A stretch of DNA of 64,000 nucleotides, taken from assembly GCF_003853645.1 (NCBI RefSeq), contig NZ_QTPO01000029.1, positions 44,483 through 108,482 on the forward strand. Reading direction: 5' to 3'. Numbering within the stretch: the stretch's first letter is position 1; each line of letters opens with the position of its first letter. The stretch is from Burkholderia sp. Bp9143 (GTDB lineage: Bacteria > Pseudomonadota > Gammaproteobacteria > Burkholderiales > Burkholderiaceae). The notes beneath the pieces are model-generated. The model did no database searches, had not been told where the DNA came from, and was given only the letters and a program-made list of their open reading frames with translations. A program made the translations under genes and the position numbers. Positions 52,348 to 62,500 of this stretch are shown piece after piece.

Positions 52348-53781
52348 ATGAAGTGCAATCTGATTGGCGGGTCGTGGCGCACCGGCGCCACTTCACGCCG
52401 CAACATCAATCCGTCCGATCTCGACGACGCGATCGGCGACTATGCGCACGCGGATGTCGAGCAGGCACACGAGGCAATCGACGCCGCGTGCGACGCTCAG
52501 CGCGGCTGGCGGGACAGCGGCATCCAGGCCAGAGCGAATGCACTCGACGCGATCGGCAGCGAATTGCTCTCGCGGCAGACCGAACTCGGTACGCTGCTAT
52601 CGCGCGAAGAAGGCAAGACGCTTGCCGAGGGCATTGCCGAAGTCGCGCGTGCCGGGCAGATATTCAAGTTCCACGCCGCCGAAGCAGTGCGCTCGGGCGG
52701 CGAGTCCCTGCCGTCGGTCAGGCCGCTCGTCGACGTCAGTATCACGCGCGAGCCGGTCGGTGTCGTCGGCATCATCACGCCGTGGAACTTCCCGATGGCC
52801 ATTCCGGCCTGGAAGATCGCGCCGGCACTGGCGTACGGCAACAGCGTCGTCTTCAAGCCGGCGGACCTCGTCCCGGGATCCGCATGGGCGCTCGCGGACA
52901 TCATCCACCGCAGCGGCATTCCGCCCGGCACATTCAATCTCGTGATGGGACGCGGCAGTGTCGTCGGCAACGCGATGGTCGCCTCGCCGACCATCCACGC
53001 GATCTCGTTCACCGGATCGGTCGATACCGGGCGGAACCTGCTGCTGCAGGGCGCACGCCAGTTCAAGCGGATGCAGCTCGAGATGGGCGGCAAGAATCCA
53101 CTCGTCGTCCTCGACGACGCGGACCTCGACGTCGCCGTCGACTGTGCGATACAGGGCGCCTATTACTCGACCGGGCAGCGCTGCACCGCGTCATCCCGTT
53201 TCATCGTGCAGAAAGGCATCTATCCGCGCTTCATCGCCCGTGTCGCGGAGGCGCTCGAGCAGCTCCGCGTCGGGCATGCGCTCGACGCCGACACGCAAAT
53301 CGGGCCCGTTGTCGACAGCGAGCAACTGCGACTGGATGAAGCGTACGTGGAAATCGGCAGGAATGAAGGGGCGACGCTGATCTGCGGCGGTACGACCGTC
53401 GCCCGCAGCACACGAGGCCATTTTCTGACGCCAGCGCTGTTCTCCGATGCGGCGCCGAAGATGCGCATCGCGCGCGAGGAAATCTTCGGCCCGATCGCGT
53501 GCGCTATTCCGGCGAAGGACTACGACGAGGCGCTGGAGATCGCGAACGACAGCGAGTTCGGGTTGTCAGCCGGCATCTGTACGACGTCTCTGAAATATGC
53601 GGCGCATTTCAGGCAACACATGCGCAGCGGGATGGTGATGGTCAACGTGCCCACCGCGGGGGTCGACTATCACGTGCCGTTCGGTGGCACGAAGTCGTCG
53701 AGCTACGGCCCGCGCGAGCAAGGCCGATACGCCGCCGAATTCTTCACGACCGTCAAGACCGCCTACACGAAGGCATACTGA
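52348..53781 (+). CDS. NAD(P)-dependent aldehyde dehydrogenase
   Basis: The 477-residue enzyme is complete: GIITPWNFPMAIPAWKIAPAL, SFTGSVDTG, LEMGGKNPLVVLDDAD with the general-base glutamate, GQRCTASSR with the catalytic cysteine, and EEIFGPIACAI. The sequence is closest in style to ketoglutarate-semialdehyde and related sugar/aromatic semialdehyde dehydrogenases. It would oxidise an aldehyde released from the ring-cleavage product. Confidence 0.93.
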   Translation: MKCNLIGGSWRTGATSRRNINPSDLDDAIGDYAHADVEQAHEAIDAACDAQRGWRDSGIQARANALDAIGSELLSRQTELGTLLSREEGKTLAEGIAEVARAGQIFKFHAAEAVRSGGESLPSVRPLVDVSITREPVGVVGIITPWNFPMAIPAWKIAPALAYGNSVVFKPADLVPGSAWALADIIHRSGIPPGTFNLVMGRGSVVGNAMVASPTIHAISFTGSVDTGRNLLLQGARQFKRMQLEMGGKNPLVVLDDADLDVAVDCAIQGAYYSTGQRCTASSRFIVQKGIYPRFIARVAEALEQLRVGHALDADTQIGPVVDSEQLRLDEAYVEIGRNEGATLICGGTTVARSTRGHFLTPALFSDAAPKMRIAREEIFGPIACAIPAKDYDEALEIANDSEFGLSAGICTTSLKYAAHFRQHMRSGMVMVNVPTAGVDYHVPFGGTKSSSYGPREQGRYAAEFFTTVKTAYTKAY

Positions 53782-53871
53782 GATCAGTCGGGCGACGGTC
53801 CGGTGGACCCGCCCCCGCCGCCGGGCGAACGTGTTCGGCTCTGGCGGAACGAATATGAACATGGAGGAGAT

Positions 53872-55485
53872 GTGGACTTCGATTTGATCATTGTCGGTCT
53901 CGGCCCGGTCGGCGCAGTCGCCGCCAACCTGGCCGGTCAGGCCGGCCTGCGCACGCTCGTCGTCGACAAGTCGCTTACTGTCTACGACAAGCCGCGGGCA
54001 ATGGGATTCGACCAGGAAATCATGCGGATCCTGGCCAACCTCGGGATCGCAGACAGGATCGCACAATACGTGATGCCGTACCGCCCGTCCGAATACCGGA
54101 CGACCGACACGCGGGTGATCCGCCGCATCGACGCGGCAGCCCCGCCATACCAGCTCGGCTGGGCGCCGAATTACGTGTTCATGCAGCCGCAAATCGAAGG
54201 GATCCTGCGCGACAATCTCGCCGGCTACCCGTCGGTCAGGGTCGAGCTCGGTGCGGAAGCGACCGCGGTCGAATCACACGACGATGCCGCATCCGTGACG
54301 ATCTCGCTGGCGTCGGGCGAGCAACGCACGTTCACCGCAGGCCATGTGCTGGCCTGCGATGGAGGAACGAGCCCGATCCGTACGCGGCTCGGCCTGGACA
54401 TGGAGGATCTCGACTTCGACGAGCCGTGGCTCGTCGTCGACGTGATGCTCAAAGACGGTGCCGGCGAGAGCCTGCCGGCAACCAACGTGCAGTATTGCGA
54501 GATCGCGCGCCCGTCGACGTTCGTCGTCGGCCCCGGCCGCTGCCGCCGCTGGGAGTTCATGATCAACGCGGACGAGACGCCTGCCGAGGCCTGCCGGCCC
54601 GAGTTCGTGAAAAAGCTGATTTCGCGCTGGCTCGCCGACGACGAATACGAGATCTGGCGTGCATCCGCCTACCGGTTTCACGCGCTCGTGCTGCGCAGCT
54701 GGCGAGCCGGGCGGATATTCTTCCTCGGTGACGCAGCGCACATGACACCGCCGTTCCTCGCGCAGGGAATGTGTCAGGGCATTCGGGATGCGTCCAATCT
54801 CGTCTGGAAGCTCGCGATGGTTACGCGCGGCAAGGCCGGTACGGCACTGCTCGACAGTTACCAGGCTGAACGGTTGCCGCACGTCAAGCGCACGACACTC
54901 GTGACGAAGGAACTGGGCAAGCTGATCTGTGAACGCGATCCGGTCGCGGCCAGCGCGCGCGACGAGCGCTTGCATGCGGAGATGGCCGCCAATCCGCGGG
55001 GAATGGTCCGGCAATCGTTGATCCCGGGGTTGAGCAACGGCTTTCTGTCCGCTTCGAGCGACGGGCCACGCGGGCTGCTGTTTCCGCAACCACGCGTGCG
55101 GACGTCCACCGGCGACGAGCGCCTGCTCGACGACGTGACCGGCGCGACCTTCCGGCTCGCGGTGGACGCACGTACCGATGCCGCGACTGTCGCGCAACTT
55201 CGGCAGGCATGCGATCGCCTGCAGTATCCGGCGATCCGGTTCGTCGCGATCGGGCCCGACGCGCTCGCGCCCGATGCCTCGCCGGATACGTATCAGGACG
55301 TTAGTGGCGTGCTGACCGGCTGGATGGCGCAACACGATTGCCGTGTGGTTCTCGCCCGCCCCGATCACTATGTGTACGGTGGTTGCCGTGAGCCGCATGA
55401 GGCGCTTGCGCTGCTCGACGAGCTCGTGGGCGCGCTGGCGACCAACGGCTCGCAAGCACTTGACGCGCCGGCAACGAGCCTTTGA
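53872..55485 (+). CDS. MhpA-type flavin aromatic hydroxylase
   Basis: A GTG at 53872 directly after GGAGGAG is the likely start, giving 537 residues. DFDLIIVGLGPVGAVAANL is the FAD Rossmann motif, VLACDGGTSPIRTRLG the DG motif, and IFFLGDAAHMTPPFLAQGMCQGIRDA the GD motif. These define class A flavin hydroxylases, close to 3-(3-hydroxyphenyl)propionate hydroxylase MhpA. It should hydroxylate a phenolic acid to a catechol or similar before cleavage. A strong terminator follows. Confidence 0.92.
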   Translation: MDFDLIIVGLGPVGAVAANLAGQAGLRTLVVDKSLTVYDKPRAMGFDQEIMRILANLGIADRIAQYVMPYRPSEYRTTDTRVIRRIDAAAPPYQLGWAPNYVFMQPQIEGILRDNLAGYPSVRVELGAEATAVESHDDAASVTISLASGEQRTFTAGHVLACDGGTSPIRTRLGLDMEDLDFDEPWLVVDVMLKDGAGESLPATNVQYCEIARPSTFVVGPGRCRRWEFMINADETPAEACRPEFVKKLISRWLADDEYEIWRASAYRFHALVLRSWRAGRIFFLGDAAHMTPPFLAQGMCQGIRDASNLVWKLAMVTRGKAGTALLDSYQAERLPHVKRTTLVTKELGKLICERDPVAASARDERLHAEMAANPRGMVRQSLIPGLSNGFLSASSDGPRGLLFPQPRVRTSTGDERLLDDVTGATFRLAVDARTDAATVAQLRQACDRLQYPAIRFVAIGPDALAPDASPDTYQDVSGVLTGWMAQHDCRVVLARPDHYVYGGCREPHEALALLDELVGALATNGSQALDAPATSL

Positions 55486-55514
55486 TCCGGAACGCGCGTC
55501 ATGTAACAGCCTTC

Positions 55515-55547
55515 AGCGCTCGGTGCTTCGCCCGAGCGCTTTTTTTG
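55515..55547 (+). terminator. Intrinsic terminator after the MhpA-type gene
   Basis: AGCGCTCGG (55515-55523) pairs perfectly with CCGAGCGCT (55532-55540) around an 8-base loop, followed by a run of seven T. It closes the plus-strand catabolic operon. Confidence 0.9.
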
Positions 55548-55631
55548 TCCGGCGAGCCTTCCGACTCAATCTTGCATAGAAGTGAGCTTTGCGCATAAAA
55601 TTACCGCATTGACAATCCGGAATGCCACGCC

Positions 55632-56327
55632 ATGGATCCGACACCTGCCTCCAACGGTGCCCCGCTCATCGATGTTGCTTTCGCGCGGATGAAGACTTCG
55701 ATCATCCGGTGTGAACTGGAGCCCGGCACGCGCCTGAAAGTCGAGAGCCTCTCGAAGACCTATGGTCTCAGCAGTTCGCCGATCCGCGAGGCACTGAACC
55801 GTCTCGCGCAGGACGGGATCGTGCAGGCGACCGAGAATCGCGGCTTCTGGGTCGCACCGATCAGTATCGACGACTTCAAGGACATCACGCGCCTGCGCAT
55901 CCTGCTTGAACACGAAGCGCTGATGGATTCCATCGAGCATGGCGACGACGACTGGGAAGTTGCCGTGCTGACGGCGTTCCATCGGCTGAGCCTCGCCGAA
56001 AAGCGGATGGGTACCGGCCCGGTGGCCCTCGACGACGACTGGTCGGAGCGCCATCGCGCCTACCATATGGCGTTGCTGTCCGCGACGCCGAGCCCGCTGC
56101 TGCTGAACATGGTCGGATCGCTGTTCGACCGCGCCGAACGCTATCGGCGCTACTCGGCGCTCCATCGGACGGAGGAACGCCACAAGGGCGCGGAACACGA
56201 GGCGCTGATGAAAGCGGCGATCGGACGGGAAAAGGACAAGGCAGCGAAATTGCTGCGCAAGCATATCGAAGGGACGTTGACTCGTGTTGCCGCCGCACTG
56301 GAACGGCAATTGGCATCGGTGCAGTAA
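55632..56327 (+). CDS. GntR-family (FCD) transcriptional regulator
   Basis: The 231-residue protein has the GntR winged helix (LKVESLSKTYGLSSSPIREALNRLAQDGIV in two helices) and a helical FCD effector domain with the metal-coordinating H in RHRAYHMALLS and the later HEALMKAAIGR. It lies between the hydroxylase operon and the porin, so it is the probable repressor of the locus, with an aromatic intermediate as inducer. GntR/FCD operators are short inverted repeats like GCACAAAA-N5-TTTTGTGC. Confidence 0.92.
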   Translation: MDPTPASNGAPLIDVAFARMKTSIIRCELEPGTRLKVESLSKTYGLSSSPIREALNRLAQDGIVQATENRGFWVAPISIDDFKDITRLRILLEHEALMDSIEHGDDDWEVAVLTAFHRLSLAEKRMGTGPVALDDDWSERHRAYHMALLSATPSPLLLNMVGSLFDRAERYRRYSALHRTEERHKGAEHEALMKAAIGREKDKAAKLLRKHIEGTLTRVAAALERQLASVQ

Positions 56328-56407
56328 GTCGCGCGCAGTGCCCCGATGCTGCGTCTACGAATGAACCCCATTGCGACGACGACTCCCGCCGCCGTCGCAC
56401 GGATCAA

Positions 56408-57523
56408 TCAGAACATCGTCTGCATGCCGATCCGGCCGATGAACTGCGAGCGACTGCTCGACGGGCCGAACGTCCCGTTGATCGACGCGTTCGCCCCCCC
56501 GTTCGTCAGCTGATACACCGACTGCAGATAGACGGCCGTCCGCTTCGACAGATGGTACTTCGCAACGGCCCCCCACTGATGGGCGTGGTTGCGGTCGACG
56601 ACGTCATTCCCCCACATGTAGGTGTAGGCGAGACTCGTCGAGAACGCCGGCGTGAACTGATACAGTGCGCCGACCTCTGCCGCGTTGACGACCGCGCCGT
56701 TGTGCGTATTGCGCGTGTCCGTGAACAGCGCCGTCAGCAGCAGCTTGTCGCCGCGATATTTCGCGCCGAGCCCGTAGTTCCTGATGCTGTCGCCGAGCAA
56801 TGACGCATAACGCACGTCGGTATAAGCCGCGCCGAATGCAAACGCGCCAGCGCTGTAGCTGGCACCGAAGCTTTCCGCGCTGTTCTGCCGGAAATTTCCA
56901 GCCGTGCCGCCGAACGCGTACATCCCGCCGAATCGGAATCCGCCCAGCAACGGGCTCGCGTACTTGACCGCATTGCCAAGAGGCGTGTCGCCGTTCATGC
57001 GATCAAAGTCGAACGCCTCGTTCGGCGGAGAATCGGGAATGCCGAGCTTCGCGAACGGACCATCCCGGAAGCCGTAGAATCCGCCGCCATACATCGCCAT
57101 ATCGGCCCCGACATCGGCGAACAACGTATCAACCATGAAGTCGTACTGGCGTCCGAGCGTCAGCTTGCCGAAGCGGGTGTTGTCGAGTCCGACCCACGCA
57201 TTGCGCGCGAAAAGCCCGGTCCCGGTGCCACTCCCGTTGCTCTTTTGAGCGACGAGGTTGCCCTGCAGCGTGAACTGCGTCACCAGCTGGAACACAGCTC
57301 GGGTGCCGTCACCGAGATCCTCGGTCCCGCGAAATCCCAGCAGATTGGGCAACGCGATACCGTCATCGAGCCGCCAGGCGGAGTGGCCCGACGTATTGCT
57401 GATGTATGACACACCTGCATCGAGCAAACCCCAGAGCGTCACGCTGCTTTGCCCGTAGGCGCACGATACCGGACCCAGGCCTGCTGTCGCGCAGGCAATT
57501 GACGTAATGACCCATTTTTTCAC
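56408..57523 (-). CDS. Gram-negative trimeric porin, OmpC-like
   Basis: The 371-residue protein starts with a signal peptide (MKKWVITSIACATAGLGPVS, cleavage after CAYG) and continues QSSVTLWGLLDAGVSYIS. ALFTDTRNTH, TPAFSTSLAYTYMWG and YHLSKRTAVYLQSVYQLTN show beta strands, and the final residue is the Phe (GMQTMF) needed for outer-membrane assembly. It matches the Burkholderia/Bordetella porin family. An ATGCACAAAA element (inverted) upstream suggests that it imports the substrate of the catabolic operon. Confidence 0.95.
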   Translation of the reverse strand: MKKWVITSIACATAGLGPVSCAYGQSSVTLWGLLDAGVSYISNTSGHSAWRLDDGIALPNLLGFRGTEDLGDGTRAVFQLVTQFTLQGNLVAQKSNGSGTGTGLFARNAWVGLDNTRFGKLTLGRQYDFMVDTLFADVGADMAMYGGGFYGFRDGPFAKLGIPDSPPNEAFDFDRMNGDTPLGNAVKYASPLLGGFRFGGMYAFGGTAGNFRQNSAESFGASYSAGAFAFGAAYTDVRYASLLGDSIRNYGLGAKYRGDKLLLTALFTDTRNTHNGAVVNAAEVGALYQFTPAFSTSLAYTYMWGNDVVDRNHAHQWGAVAKYHLSKRTAVYLQSVYQLTNGGANASINGTFGPSSSRSQFIGRIGMQTMF

Positions 57524-57592
57524 CGACGTCTCCTCCAGACCAATTGCGAAGCATCAACGCGCACAAATTACAACTTCGAGCACGTCATCGTA

Positions 57593-57602
57593 TTTTGTGC
57601 AT
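57593..57602. promoter_or_regulatory. Inverted ATGCACAAAA element upstream of the porin
   Basis: TTTTGTGCAT lies 70 bases before the porin start, in an AT-rich stretch followed by AGTGCGCACA, another symmetrical sequence. It matches the elements at 50100 and 50794. From 57603 to 57938 I see no supported gene. Confidence 0.5.
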
Positions 57603-57938
57603 ATTTATATTTAGTGCGCACATTTTATACGGCGCCGCAAGTTGCAGAACCCCGTGTTTACGCGCTAGTGCGCCGCAACATGGATGGTGGGAAGCGCGCC
57701 GGAGGCCGGGATTCGAAGTGCCGTGACGGATTCAGAGGGTGTCCGCCGCAATTGGCTGGCGGGTGCCACGGGCCGATGCATTGCCGGGTCGGCAGACCGG
57801 CGTCGCTCGACCTCGCCTTCTGCAGCCTCGTCAGGAAATGCAGACGCATTGGTGCTGTCGAGCGCACGCCGGTGGCGTTGCTAAGCGGCCCGAATCGGGC
57901 TGGCCGATGGACTTGCTTCTGAAATGGAAATGGTTCGA

Positions 57939-58110
57939 GGGGTGATCGTACCTTTCGTGTGGAATCTGGCAGCCTGGGCGAAAAAGCCACTGCGAATCAA
58001 TAAGTTGCAATATCGCTATTCGTGCGAAAGGCGGAAAGCGGCAAAGCCTTGCTGTAGGCGGCTCCTCGGTTGATCACCGCCACTTTTTGCACGAAAGGTA
58101 CGATCACCCC
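57939..58110. mobile_element. 172-bp MITE-like element with 21-bp perfect inverted ends
   Basis: The first 21 bases (57939-57959, beginning GGGGTGATCGTACC) and the last 21 (58090-58110) are exact inverted repeats. The interior encodes nothing and shows no T-run. A GGGG start recalls Tn3-family ends, but no known end was matched and no target-site duplication is evident. The vWA gene fragment begins at the right end, so insertion or recombination at this element may have removed the rest of the gene. Confidence 0.65.
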
Positions 58111-58532
58111 AAATACCAAACGAAGTAATTGGCTTCGGTCGTGCTTATCAGATCATCAAGTCTTTCGACGATACGTGGTCGTCGATTTCCGGTCGAAGTG
58201 ATGCCGTCGCACTTCGCGCTGGCGCGACGGCGACCGGGATGGCGATGACTATCGCGCTCTCTCGGCTCGACTTCCGTGATGAGGCACGCCGTCTGCTGAT
58301 CGTATTGACGGACGGCGAAGCGGGCGATCCTGAGATGCTGGCCAGCGCGTACGCGTATGCGAAGTCTGCGGATATTGAGGTCGTGACGATATTTATTGGC
58401 GATAGCACCCGCGGCGTTCATCAGACACGGGCCGCGATGAAGTCGGGCGGCTACGCGGAACAGATGTCTGTCGTAAAGAGCCCCGATGAGCTTCCGCGAT
58501 GCGTGATCGAAGCTGTTCGTCGATCAATTTGA
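58111..58532 (+). pseudogene. C-terminal vWA-domain fragment (CobT-like)
   Basis: The open frame reads VIGFGRAYQIIKSFDDTWSS, then AGATATGMAMTIALSRLDF, RRLLIVLTDGEAGDP and VVTIFIGDST, ending EAVRRSI. This is the second part of a von Willebrand A fold like that at the end of CobT-type cobaltochelatase subunits. The DxSxS metal motif at the domain start is absent, because homology begins at the inverted-repeat element. A good terminator follows. An ATG at 58239 could still give a 97-residue peptide. Confidence 0.7.
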
Positions 58533-58539
58533 TCCACCT

Positions 58540-58576
58540 TCCTCCCAGGCGCCTGCGTCCGGGAGGATTTTTTTTG
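58540..58576 (+). terminator. Intrinsic terminator after the vWA fragment
   Basis: TCCTCCC (58540-58546) pairs with GGGAGGA (58561-58567), followed by eight T. Confidence 0.85.
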
Positions 58577-58682
58577 CTTGTTCGATTGAAATGACCCGGC
58601 TTTCGACGCAACTCCATTTCTCGATTTTTAAGACAGCTGGCAATATCACTTTGTCATTCACCAACGACGAGGAGAAAACCAC

Positions 58683-58982
58683 ATGGCGGGGTATTTGGAG
58701 CTTTTGGCGCAGCGAAAACACCTCGATCAACAAATTGCATCGGTACGCGACCAAGAGCGCGCGTCGCAAATCGAGTCGATTCAAGAAACGATGCGGCTCT
58801 ACGACATCTCGATCGACGAGATCCGCATGAAAGCCGGCGGCCGAAAGGGGCAACCGGCGGTACCGAAGTATCGACACCCGGATACCGGCGCGACCTGGAG
58901 CGGCCGCGGCAAGCGACCGCGCTGGCTCGGCGATAATCCCGCGCAATTTCTGATCGAAAAGGCGGCGGAGGTGACGCAATAA
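58683..58982 (+). CDS. H-NS family nucleoid protein
   Basis: The 99-residue product starts after GAGGAG and shows the coiled coil LLAQRKHLDQQIASVRDQE, the linker MRLYDISIDEIRMKAGG and the DNA-binding motif YRHPDTGATWSGRGKRPRWL. It is a complete, standard-length H-NS paralogue, the third in the window, and lacks a basic tail. Confidence 0.93.
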   Translation: MAGYLELLAQRKHLDQQIASVRDQERASQIESIQETMRLYDISIDEIRMKAGGRKGQPAVPKYRHPDTGATWSGRGKRPRWLGDNPAQFLIEKAAEVTQ

Positions 58983-59558
58983 CTTTCACAGACTCCAACA
59001 GGAAGCAGGTGCCGGACTTCCCGAGATCCGGCATCTGCCACGCAGCAAGTCCGGAGATCGCTGAATGGAAATGGTGCATCACCGTGATGCATTCACAAGC
59101 AGGATTGGATTTTCGAGGGCGACCGTGCAAATGGCTTTGTCGCGTTGCTCGCATGTCACCTACCCCCGTCGGTCGAACGGTCCAATTGTCACTGGATACA
59201 GGCCAATGAACAGGTCGATGACATGAGATTCGGGCAGCTCGAGGCTAGCCTCCGAGTGCGGTAAGGGGCACGATTGCGTCCGCTGGACTTGACCCACCAT
59301 CGACGCTTCGATCGATTGGTAGATAGCAACGCATTGATTTAAAACGATAGCGAATTGGGGTTACAAAACAAAGCGTGGCCAGGCTTAAAGTCTGCTAACC
59401 CGAAAAATGCACGGAAAGTAAAGGTCCCCCGAGTGTCGCCGAGGCACTACGCGCGATTGATGTCCTCGACTCCTTGCTTCCCATCCGGCCCTCTCTTCGT
59501 TGCTAGCGGATGCGGCGCATAATGTTTAAATGGAGCGGTTGGCAAGGGAAACGATGTT
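58983..59558. other. 576-base gap without a supported gene
   Basis: Short frames occur on both strands, none with support. The part from 59330 to 59420 is AT-richer. The promoter of the large regulator at 59559 should be in the last 150 bases. No repeat was found. Confidence 0.4.
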
Positions 59559-62500
59559 ATGCACTGCGCAAACTGCGGATACGAGAACCTCACCGGAGCC
59601 AAATTCTGCGAAGCGTGCGGAGCCATTCTGACGCGCGCGTGTCCTCGCTGTGGACACGACGCGACGCCTTCCGCCAGATTCTGCAATGAGTGCGGCACCC
59701 CCCTAACCGAGGCGCCGGCCGCGCCATCTCCGCGTTCGCAGCTTATTCCAGAGCCATCCAGAGCGCCGGTTCATTACACGCCACACCATCTTGCCGAACG
59801 TATCCGCGCCGAGCAGGCGGCCATGGAAGCGAGAGGTGAGACCGCCGGAGAACGCAAAACCGTTACGGCGTTGTTCGCCGACATGGCCGGTTCCACCGCA
59901 TTGATCCACGACATGGATCCGGAAGAGGCCCATCGACTGATCGAGCCTGTCATCGCCCTGATGATGGAAGCCGTGCACTACTACGAGGGCTACGTGGCCA
60001 AGTCGCTGGGCGACGGCATCCTCGCTCTGTTCGGCGCGCCCATCGCGCACGAAGACCATCCGCAGCGCGCGCTCTTCGCGGCGCTGCGCATGCAGCAGGC
60101 GATGCGCCACCACAGCGATCGCATTCGACTGGAGGAAGGCATTCCGCTGCAGATTCGCGTCGGCGTCCACACCGGGGAGGTCGTGGTGCGCTCGATCCGC
60201 ACCGACGACCTGCACACCGATTACGATCCGGTCGGACACACGATCCACATTGCGTCCCGGATGGAAGGGATCGCCACGCCCTCGTCTATTCTCGTGAGCG
60301 AGGCGACCCACAAGCTGGCCGAAGGTTATTTCGAGTTCAGGGCCCTGGGAGCCACCCAGGTCAAAGGCATTCCTGAACCGCTCTCGGTGTATGAGGTACT
60401 GGGTCTCGGCGCGCTGCGGACGCGCCTGCAACTGGCAGCGCACCGTGGTCTCGCCAGGTTTGTAGGCCGCAAGGCCGAACTGGAGCACCTGAACCGGGCG
60501 CTGGAAGAGGCCAGAACTGGCCGCGGGCAAGTGGTTGCTGTGGTCGGCGAGGCCGGGGTTGGCAAATCGCGACTGTTCCATGAATTCAAGGAGCGCTCCC
60601 GGCGCGGCTGCCTGGTACTGGAGACGTTTTCGGTATCACACGGCAAGGCTTTCGCCAATCTGCCGCTCATCGAGCTGTTGAAGAACTATTTCCAGATCAC
60701 TAGTCAAGACGACGTGCGAGGGTGCCGGGAGAGGGTCATGGGCAAGGTGCTGACGCTTGAGCGCAGCTTCGAGGATCTCGTGCCTTACCTGCTCTATCTG
60801 CTGAGCGTCGGTGAAGCCGGTTCGGCGCTGGCGGAGATGGATCCCCGGATCCGGCGGGACCGGACACTGAACGCGATCACGCAACTGCTTGCACGCGAAA
60901 GCTGTAATCAGCCGATCGCATTGTTGTTCGAGGACCTGCAATGGTTAGACCGCGAGACGGAAGCCTTCCTCGCGTACCTGCTCGAACACTTATCAGGCAC
61001 CCGGATCCTGCTGCTTGTGAATTTCCGGCCCGAGTATCAGCCTGGCTGGCAGCACGCGGATCACTGCAGCCAGCTGCGTCTCGAACCTCTGGGCCCGGCC
61101 GAAGCCCAGGGACTGCTCACGGCACTGCTCGGTGACGACCTCTCCCTCGTGCCACTCAAGCAGCTCATCCTGGAGAAGACGGAGGGCAATCCGTTCTTCA
61201 TCGAGGAAGTGGTCCAGACGCTGGGTGAGGAGAAAGCACTGCTCGGCGATCCCGGCCATTGCAGGGTCGAGCAGACCCCGGCGGCGCTGCATATTCCCAC
61301 TACCGTTCAGGGCGTGCTCGCCGCCCGTATCGACCGGCTCCCCGTCGCGGAAAAGGATTTGCTGCAGACGCTGGCCGTCATCGGCAAGGAGTTTCCGTTC
61401 AGCCTGATTCAGCGCCTGTGTGGCGACTCGATTGCGTACACGGATGACCACCTGCGCAAGCTTCTTGCCCACCTGGAAGCCGCCGAGTTCATTTACGAAC
61501 GGCCCGCGTTTCCGGAGGTCGAGTATTCATTCAAGCACGCACTGACACAGGAAGTTGCCGGCCATTCACTGCTCAAGGAACGCCGGAGCGCACTGCACGA
61601 GCGCACTGCGCAGGCGATCGAGACGCTGTTTCCCACCCGTATCGCGGATTACTGCAGCGAACTGGCGCATCACTACGGCTTGAGCGGCAACATTCCAAAA
61701 GCCGTGGAGTACCTGCATCGTGCCGCGCAACAGGCCGTTCGACATGCGGCCCATCTGGACGCGATGCATCACCTCGGCATCGCGCTCGAGTTGCTCAAGC
61801 GTCTGCCCGATACACCGGCACGCGCGCATTGGGAACTGACGCTGTTGCTTTCCCTGGGTCCGGCCTTGATGGACGTGAGAGGCTATGGCGCGCCGGAGGT
61901 GGCCGCGACCTATACCCGCGCGCTGGCATTGTGCGAGCAGATCGGCGAAACATCACAGCTTTTCGCGGTGCAACTTGGACTGAGGATCCACTATGTGTCG
62001 CGCGCCGAGTATTCCACTGCGCGCGAATTGGCCGAACGGATGCTCCACATGGCGCGGCGCGCGCAGGATCCGGCCTTGCTCGTCAACGCGCACGACGCAC
62101 TAGGTATGTGCCTCCTCCTCCAGGGGGAGCTCGAAGCCGCACGCACGCACGCGGAACAAGCGCTTGCCCTCTACGACGCTGAGCAGCATCAAGCACATGT
62201 CTTTGCTCACGCGTTGGATCCCGGCATCTGGGCTTTGGACATCCTGGTTCTGACCTTGTGGCTTCAGGGTTACCCCGAACAGGCGTACAAGCGAAACCTC
62301 GAGGCACTTGCGCTCGCACAAAAGCTTGCCTTTGGTCCAGCCCTGGCAAACGCCTTGGCTTACGCGGCCGAGTTGCATCAGCTCCGGCGAGAGTCATCGC
62401 AGGTCCTCGAGCACGCCGATGCTCTCATCACGCTCTCGACCGAGGAAGGGCTGCCATATTGGCTCGCGTGGGGAACCTTTTTCCGGGGCTGGGCCCTGAC

